A DNA stretch of 64,000 nt from Klebsiella sp. RHBSTW-00484. Its GTDB lineage: Bacteria; Pseudomonadota; Gammaproteobacteria; Enterobacterales; Enterobacteriaceae. The notes under the pieces are model-generated. The model was not told the DNA's origin. It saw only the letters and a program-made list of their open reading frames with translations, and searched no databases. A program made the position numbers and the translations under genes. This document shows, piece by piece, positions 58,689 to 64,000 of this stretch; position 1 is the stretch's first letter, and the number at the start of each line of letters is the position of its first letter. The stretch spans positions 1,116,001-1,180,000 of the forward strand of contig NZ_CP055481.1 of NCBI RefSeq assembly GCF_013705725.1, read 5' to 3'.

Positions 58689-59150
58689 ATGGATGGTATA
58701 GATCGAAAAATTCTTGCTGAACTTCAGGCCGACGGGCGACTGTCGATAACTGAGCTTGCCGAACGAGTGAATTTAAGCCTCTCCCCTTGCCATCGACGGC
58801 TGCGCGCGCTGGAACAAGAAGGGGTGATTACTGGCTATCGGGTGAATCTTGATCCCGCCAAAATGGGTTTCAATTTTTTGGCGATTGTCTTCGCGACGTT
58901 AAAAGAGGGCGATAAGAAAGCGGTGAGCGCTTTCGAAGAGGCGGTGGAAGAGATCCCGCAAATCGTGCTGGCTCAGCGCCTGTTCGGCGACCCGGATTAT
59001 CTGATGCACGTGGTCACACGCGATCTCCCGGCGTTCCAGAAACTTTATGATGACAAGCTTTCGGCGATGCCCGGCGTGCAGCACTTACGCTCGACGCTGG
59101 TGATGAAGACGGTCGTGCAGGATCGCCCGTTTCCGCTGGGTAATGGTTAA
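58689..59150 (+). CDS. Lrp/AsnC-family regulator
   Basis: 153 residues: DGIDRKILAELQADGRLSITELAERVNLSLSPCHRRLRALEQEGVITGYRVNL is the HTH, and GDPDYLMHVVTRDLPAFQKLYDDKLSAMPGV the RAM effector domain. Senses an amino acid. Divergent from the LysE exporter, which it probably controls. AGGGAG upstream of the ATG. Confidence 0.88.
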   Translation: MDGIDRKILAELQADGRLSITELAERVNLSLSPCHRRLRALEQEGVITGYRVNLDPAKMGFNFLAIVFATLKEGDKKAVSAFEEAVEEIPQIVLAQRLFGDPDYLMHVVTRDLPAFQKLYDDKLSAMPGVQHLRSTLVMKTVVQDRPFPLGNG

Positions 59151-59174
59151 TCAGGCCGGTAGCCCATATAGATG

Positions 59175-59402
59175 CTGTAGTCCCGCTAAGCGCAGCGCGA
59201 GCCGGGAGAAAAGCGGAAGCTGTGTTGGCAGGGCTTTCCCGGGGGCGGCGCTCGACGCGCCTTGCCCGGGCTACGGGTCCGCAGATGGCTGTGAACCTGT
59301 AGCCCGGCTAAGCGCAGCGCGAGCCGGGAGAAAAGCGGAAGCTGCGTTGGTATGGCTTTCCCGGGGGCGGCGCTCGACGCGCCTTGCCCGGGCTACGGGT
59401 AC
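59175..59402 (+). repeat. Two 104-bp direct copies of a REP-like unit (122-bp period)
   Basis: Copies at 59175-59278 and 59297-59402 share GCTAAGCGCAGCGCGAGCC, the GGGAGAAAAGCGGAAGCTG part and the CGCCTTGCCCGGGCTACGGG end, with small differences. A third partial unit starts near 59420 (GTAGCCCGGACAG). Another lies after the EamA gene at about 60970-61040. They are REP/BIME-type palindromic units. Confidence 0.8.
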
Positions 59403-59475
59403 GCGCGCTCTGCGGTTTTGTAGCCCGGACAGATGCGCAGCATCGCCTCCGGGAAAATAACGGCGACAGGTTCTA

Positions 59476-59982
59476 TCAACTCTTTTCCAGCAGGCGCATA
59501 AAGACCGCCAGCGCCTCATCCAGGTGCTGGCGCTGCGCAGTTGAGAGCCCGGCCAGCAGCTGATGCTCATTCTCCACGTGGCTTTCCACCGCTTTATCGA
59601 TCAACGTTCTCCCTTCGGGCGTAAGCGCGACCAGCAGGCTGCGCGCATCCTCCGGGTTTGGCTGGCGGCTGATAAAACCCCGTTTTTCCAGCACCTTAAG
59701 GCGGTGCGTCATGGTGCCGGAAGTGATCATCAACGTTGAAAACAGTTGCGTTGGCGACAGTACAAACGGCTCGCCTGCCCGCCGCAGGGTCGCGAGCATA
59801 TCAAACTCCCAACGCACCAGGTCGTGACGAATAAAGGCCGCTTCAATACGCGGCTCCAGCAGCATCGCGCAGCGTTTCAGCCGGCCGATTGGCCCCATTG
59901 GGCTGCAATCGAGATCGGGGCGTTCCCGTTGCCACTGTTCAAGAATGCGATCCACGGCGTCGGTCTGTGGTGATTTGTCCAT
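59476..59982 (-). CDS. MarR-family transcriptional regulator
   Basis: 168 residues with a winged HTH: RWEFDMLATLRRAGEPFVLSPTQLFSTLMITSGTMTHRLKVLEKRGFISRQPNPEDARSLLVALTPEGRTLI. MarR proteins release their operator when a phenolic ligand binds or a thiol is oxidised; no N-terminal Cys pair is evident. Divergent from an EamA exporter with palindromes in the 80-bp gap. Confidence 0.9.
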   Translation of the reverse strand: MDKSPQTDAVDRILEQWQRERPDLDCSPMGPIGRLKRCAMLLEPRIEAAFIRHDLVRWEFDMLATLRRAGEPFVLSPTQLFSTLMITSGTMTHRLKVLEKRGFISRQPNPEDARSLLVALTPEGRTLIDKAVESHVENEHQLLAGLSTAQRQHLDEALAVFMRLLEKS

Positions 59983-59995
59983 TAATGCCCACCTG

Positions 59996-60054
59996 TCTTG
60001 ATATCAAGATAATTATCGATACATACTTACACCACAATTTACCTTGATGTGAAG
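59996..60054. promoter_or_regulatory. Two MarR-type operator sites
   Basis: TCTTGATATCAAGA (59996-60009) is a perfect 14-bp palindrome, and CTTGATGTGAAG (60043-60054) is a similar imperfect one. Both lie in the divergent promoter region of the MarR and EamA genes. Confidence 0.7.
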
Positions 60055-60062
60055 ATAAAATC

Positions 60063-60947
60063 ATGGCCTTTGTTTCGCGTAATCTCGTTGTTGATTTGCT
60101 GCTGACCGCGCTGGCCCCCGCCATCTGGGGCAGCACTTATATTGTGACCTCGCAGTTTCTACCGCCGGACAGGCCGTTTATCGCCGCGCTGCTGCGGGTT
60201 CTGCCTGCCGGGATCGCTCTGCTTCTCTGGAGCCGCCGCTTTCCGCTGCGCAGCGAATGGTGGAAGCTGAGCATCACCGGGATCCTCAACATCGGTGCGT
60301 TCCAGGCCTTGCTATTTATAGCTGCTTATCGTTTACCCGGTGGACTGGCGGCGGTAATTGGCGCTATTCAGCCGCTACTGGTGATGCTATTGGCCTGGTG
60401 CGTCGATCGCCAACGATCGCCCTGGGTGGCGGTGTTGTCGGCCTGCGCTGGGATCGTGGGGATGGCGATGTTGCTGCTATCACCGCAAACGGCGCTCGAT
60501 CCGCTGGGGATCGCGGCTGCGTTCCTCGGAGCGATCAGTATGGCGCTGGGGACCTGGCTGTCGCGGCGCTGGGCGATCTCTTTACCCGTCATTGCGCTGA
60601 CCGGCTGGCAGCTGCTGATCGGCGGCATTGTTCTGGCACCGATTGCGTTGCTGGTCGATCCGCCGCTGCATCAGGTGACGCTGACTCAGGCGGCGGGCTA
60701 TTTGTGGCTGTGTCTTGCCGGGGCAATGCTGGCATATGGCCTGTGGTTTCGCGGAATCGGTCGTCTTTCTCCGGTGGCGGTATCGGCGATGAGTTTGCTG
60801 AGTCCGGTAACGGCGGTGATATTGGGCTGGATTTTCCTCGGACAGAAAATAGAGGGAATGGCGCTGGTGGGGTTGGTGATTGTGTTGTTAAGCGTGTTGT
60901 CGATTCAACGGGCGTTATCGAGTAAGAGAACGGTTGTTGGTCGGTAA
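60063..60947 (+). CDS. EamA/DMT-family transporter
   Basis: 294 residues with ten helices and two EamA halves: LLTALAPAIWGSTYIVTSQFLPPDRPFIAALLRVLPAG and LWFRGIGRLSPVAVSAMSLLSPVTAVILGWIFLGQ. Likely exporter of an unknown compound. The ATG lies 9 bp after the second MarR-type operator, so it is probably repressed by the divergent MarR. Confidence 0.88.
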   Translation: MAFVSRNLVVDLLLTALAPAIWGSTYIVTSQFLPPDRPFIAALLRVLPAGIALLLWSRRFPLRSEWWKLSITGILNIGAFQALLFIAAYRLPGGLAAVIGAIQPLLVMLLAWCVDRQRSPWVAVLSACAGIVGMAMLLLSPQTALDPLGIAAAFLGAISMALGTWLSRRWAISLPVIALTGWQLLIGGIVLAPIALLVDPPLHQVTLTQAAGYLWLCLAGAMLAYGLWFRGIGRLSPVAVSAMSLLSPVTAVILGWIFLGQKIEGMALVGLVIVLLSVLSIQRALSSKRTVVGR

Positions 60948-61054
60948 CCTCTCCGGAGGCAGCACGTCGCGCCTTGCCCGGGCTACCGTCCTGCAGACGG
61001 CTGGGCACTCGTAGCCCGGTCAGCGCAGCACCACCGGGAGTTTTTCCAGATCGA

Positions 61055-61082
61055 CAAAAACAAAAAAGCCCCATCAGGGGCT
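61055..61082 (-). terminator. Terminator of the DUF1471 gene
   Basis: On the minus strand AGCCCC-TGAT-GGGGCT followed by TTTTTT, 90 bp downstream of the DUF1471 stop. Confidence 0.75.
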
Positions 61083-61171
61083 CGACATTGCTATGTGCTT
61101 ATTATGTGGCGGGAGCCAGACTTAGCCGCCTTCAGGCGACCTGTCCGGCAGCTCCCTCTGCAACCATTTGG

Positions 61172-61381
61172 TTATTTAGACAGCTCAGCGGTCATATGAA
61201 CCTGGTTACCAGTATAAGCTTCGGTAATGTGGTAGGACGCGCCCTGGTCTTTAGCGATGGTCGCGATTTTAGCTTCTGCGTTATCCAGCGTATCTGAAGT
61301 CACGCTAACCGGCTGAGCGAAGCTAGCGAAAGAGACCAGAGACAGCATACCGGCAGCGGCAAGTAATTTTACGTTTTTCAT
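61172..61381 (-). CDS. DUF1471 (YhcN/BhsA-like) periplasmic stress protein
   Basis: 69 residues: signal peptide (KLLAAAGMLSLVSFASFA/QPVS), then VTSDTLDNAEAKIATIAKDQGASYHITEAYTGNQVHMTAELSK, the DUF1471 core fold. Family members are induced by stress and affect biofilm and envelope. Which subfamily is unclear. Confidence 0.88.
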   Translation of the reverse strand: MKNVKLLAAAGMLSLVSFASFAQPVSVTSDTLDNAEAKIATIAKDQGASYHITEAYTGNQVHMTAELSK

Positions 61382-61764
61382 GGTGTTTATCCTTTTAACT
61401 TTTATGGTGGAAAGCGTTGTTGCTTTCGATGGATGTATAATAAGCCTGCTAACTATAACGCGCGTTGCAAAAAGTGCGATTTAGATCACACTTTCATGAC
61501 CATAAGATGACAGCGTAATGCGTCATGTGTTTTTTATTTTCAATAAAAACAATGTGATAAATAATTTTTATGCGGTTTTTTCAGTGAGTGAAAATTTGCG
61601 TTAACGGCGAGGGTTTTCTCGATTTAGGTTATTGATTATTGTTTTTGTGAATATATTGGCCGTTTTTTACGCGCGACAGGGAGCCATACTTCGCCCGTCG
61701 ACGAAGCATTAACCTCTGGTGCAAGCTACAGTGGCGTTCACACTGATCAAGCGAGGATGACACC
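61382..61764. promoter_or_regulatory. AT-rich divergent promoter region
   Basis: About 380 bp between DUF1471 (minus) and the monooxygenase (plus). Very AT-rich around 61500-61640. TGTGATTTAGATCACA-like sequence (GTGCGATTTAGATCACAC near 61480) resembles a CRP site. No gene. Confidence 0.45.
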
Positions 61765-62082
61765 ATGATCGCAGTACTCTTTGAAGCCGAAGTCACGCTT
61801 GCAAAGCAGGAACGCTACTTAGCGCTGGCGGCTGAACTGAAGCCTCTGCTTTGCACCATCGACGGCTTCATCGCTATTGAACGTTTTCAAAGCCTGACGA
61901 CGACGGGGAAAATTCTGTCGCTCTCCTGGTGGCGGGATGAAGAAGCGGTGCTGGCCTGGAAACGTAACCTTTGCCATCAGGCGGCGCAGAAAGAGGGGCG
62001 GGAGAGTATCTTCTCAGGCTATCAGATTCGGGTGGCTCAGGTACTGCGCGAGTACCGCTCAGAGAATCCCGATCTTCTATAA
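61765..62082 (+). CDS. Antibiotic biosynthesis monooxygenase (ABM)-type protein
   Basis: 105 residues: MIAVLFEAEVTLAKQERYLALAAELKPLLCTIDGFIAIERFQSLTTTGKILSLSWWRDEEAVLAWKR fits the ABM/YgiN ferredoxin-like fold; RMMRHQAAQKEGR-type segments follow. Could be a quinone or haem monooxygenase or merely a binding protein. 41 bp before an ArsR-type gene, probably one transcript. Confidence 0.83.
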   Translation: MIAVLFEAEVTLAKQERYLALAAELKPLLCTIDGFIAIERFQSLTTTGKILSLSWWRDEEAVLAWKRNLCHQAAQKEGRESIFSGYQIRVAQVLREYRSENPDLL

Positions 62083-62123
62083 TAAAGTTGTGGTTTACCG
62101 TTGGGGAAACCAGATGAGGCGAT

Positions 62124-62831
62124 ATGTTAAAACCGGTTGAGATAATTGAAGACGATGAGTCGCTCGCTATTGCCATGGCGGCACTGGCCTCGGCGATGGC
62201 GGATGCTTCGCGGCTGAAAATGCTCTGTGCCTTAATGGATGGTCGGGCGTGGACGGCGACAGAACTCTCCAGCGTTGCTGACATTTCCCCCTCAACAGCC
62301 AGCGCCCATCTTAGCCGCCTGGTCAGTAGCCGCTTGTTGGTATGCCTTGCTCAGGGTCGCCACCGCTACTATCGCCTCGCCGGGAGCGATGTCGCCGGAC
62401 TGCTGGAGAATATGATGACTATGGCTGGCAAGCAGGCCGTGATGTTGTCCACCCGCACGCCGGTCAGTTTACGTGTCGCACGCACTTGTTACGATCATCT
62501 GGCCGGGGAGGTGGCGGTATCGCTGTATGATTTTCTCCTGCGCGAAGGTTGGATAACGCCTGATGGAACCGCCTTGACGTCCATTGGGGAAGCGCACTTT
62601 GCACGCCTGGGGATTGTGGTGACGTTGGGATCGCGGCGCAAAGCATGCTGCGGCTGCCTGGACTGGAGCGAAAGGCGCTTTCACCTCGGCGGTGCGGCTG
62701 GGGCGGCGCTGCTACTGCATGGTCAGCAAAAAGGATGGTTTACCACCACGGCAGGATTTCGCGAAGTGACGATAACACCAGAAGGATGGCGTGCCTTGCA
62801 CCTGCATTTTCAACTGGTGGAAAGACCGTAG
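62124..62831 (+). CDS. ArsR-family regulator with extended C-terminus
   Basis: 235 residues. N-terminal winged HTH: ALASAMADASRLKMLCALMDGRAWTATELSSVADISPSTASAHLSRLVSSRLLVCLAQGRHRYYRL. Beyond the usual ArsR length there is a 130-residue part with CYDHLAGEVAVSLYDFLLREGW and CCGCLDWSERRFHLGGAAGAAL, whose Cys cluster and His could bind metal or a ligand. Long ArsR proteins of this kind occur beside ABM genes. Confidence 0.85.
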   Translation: MLKPVEIIEDDESLAIAMAALASAMADASRLKMLCALMDGRAWTATELSSVADISPSTASAHLSRLVSSRLLVCLAQGRHRYYRLAGSDVAGLLENMMTMAGKQAVMLSTRTPVSLRVARTCYDHLAGEVAVSLYDFLLREGWITPDGTALTSIGEAHFARLGIVVTLGSRRKACCGCLDWSERRFHLGGAAGAALLLHGQQKGWFTTTAGFREVTITPEGWRALHLHFQLVERP

Positions 62832-63852
<1,021 letters not shown>

Positions 63853-63868
63853 TATCGACTGAAAAATA

Positions 63869-63892
63869 AGACCGCCTCGCGCCGGGGCGGTA
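63869..63892 (+). terminator. Weak hairpin after mrkA
   Basis: ACCGCC ... GGCGGT arms in ACCGCCTCGCGCCGGGGCGG just after the stop, without a T-run. Probably a partial terminator or mRNA stabiliser. Confidence 0.4.
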
Positions 63893-63896
63893 TATA

Positions 63897-64000
63897 CCCG
63901 TCATACTTCAAATTGCATATGCGTTGGCTACTTTCGCTCACCCCAGTCACTTACTGGAGTAAGCTCCCGGGGATTCACTCTCTTGCCGCCTTTCTGCAAT
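63897..64000 (+). repeat. Enterobacterial interspersed repeat, cut by the window end
   Basis: CCCGTCATACTTCAAATTGC then CGTTGGCTACTTTCGCTCACC and CAGTCACTTACTGGAGTAAG belong to a repeat frequent in Klebsiella, Serratia and relatives. Here it lies between mrkA and the expected mrkB. Confidence 0.65.

Overview
The window is chromosomal enterobacterial DNA, most likely Klebsiella or a close relative. The strongest pointer is the right edge, which begins a type 3 fimbrial operon with a MrkA-like major pilin. The yjdI/yjdJ pair, an acetoin-reductase-like SDR beside a MalT/AcoK-type regulator, and many REP-like repeats fit the same group. GC-rich, compactly spaced core genes at both ends enclose about 44 kb of accessory DNA.

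1-6.3 kb is a catabolic/transport cluster: a creatinase (cut by the window start), a LysR regulator, and a divergent polar-amino-acid-type ABC importer (binding protein, two permeases, ATPase) translationally coupled to an EamA exporter. Together they suggest uptake and hydrolysis of creatine or a similar guanidino compound.

6.5-20.3 kb is an insertion-sequence graveyard. Two identical 1995-bp group II introns lie in inverted orientation around a 2.4-kb segment holding an IS110-family element. There is one intact IS66-family element (13048-15673) and remnants of further IS66, IS3, IS5, IS21, IS200 and IS630 elements, plus stumps of chromosomal genes (alpha/beta hydrolase, spore-coat-U pilin, uxaC, a fructuronate-reductase-like gene).

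20.8-28.2 kb carries a four-gene chaperone-usher fimbrial operon, followed by a LuxR-type regulator and an EAL-domain protein lacking one conserved residue, and a decayed pilin gene. 28.4-29.6 kb is more IS debris around an orphan higA whose higB has been cut away.

29.6-38.7 kb is a P4/CP4-57-like island: AlpA regulators, YfjI (DUF3987), a YagK/YfjJ protein, an array of 12-bp tandem repeats, then DUF932, DUF905, KlcA/ArdB antirestriction, a RadC-like protein, DUF987, the CbeA/CbtA toxin-antitoxin pair and DUF4942. A sequence matching the 3' end of tRNA-Gly(CCC) marks its right end. A second island (38.86-48.42 kb) starts with a tyrosine integrase and ends at a copy of the same att core. It carries a Shedu defence nuclease, a DUF6602 protein with a nuclease-like motif, a serine recombinase, an HNH protein and a XRE regulator. 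A truncated third integrase follows at 48.6 kb, suggesting a tandem array of islands at one att site.

50.5-64 kb returns to core-like DNA: an ArtJ-like binding protein, a POT peptide transporter, the SDR and its MalT-like regulator, yjdI-yjdJ, a LysE exporter divergent from an Lrp regulator, a MarR regulator divergent from an EamA exporter with palindromic operators between them, a DUF1471 protein, a monooxygenase-ArsR pair, and mrkA.
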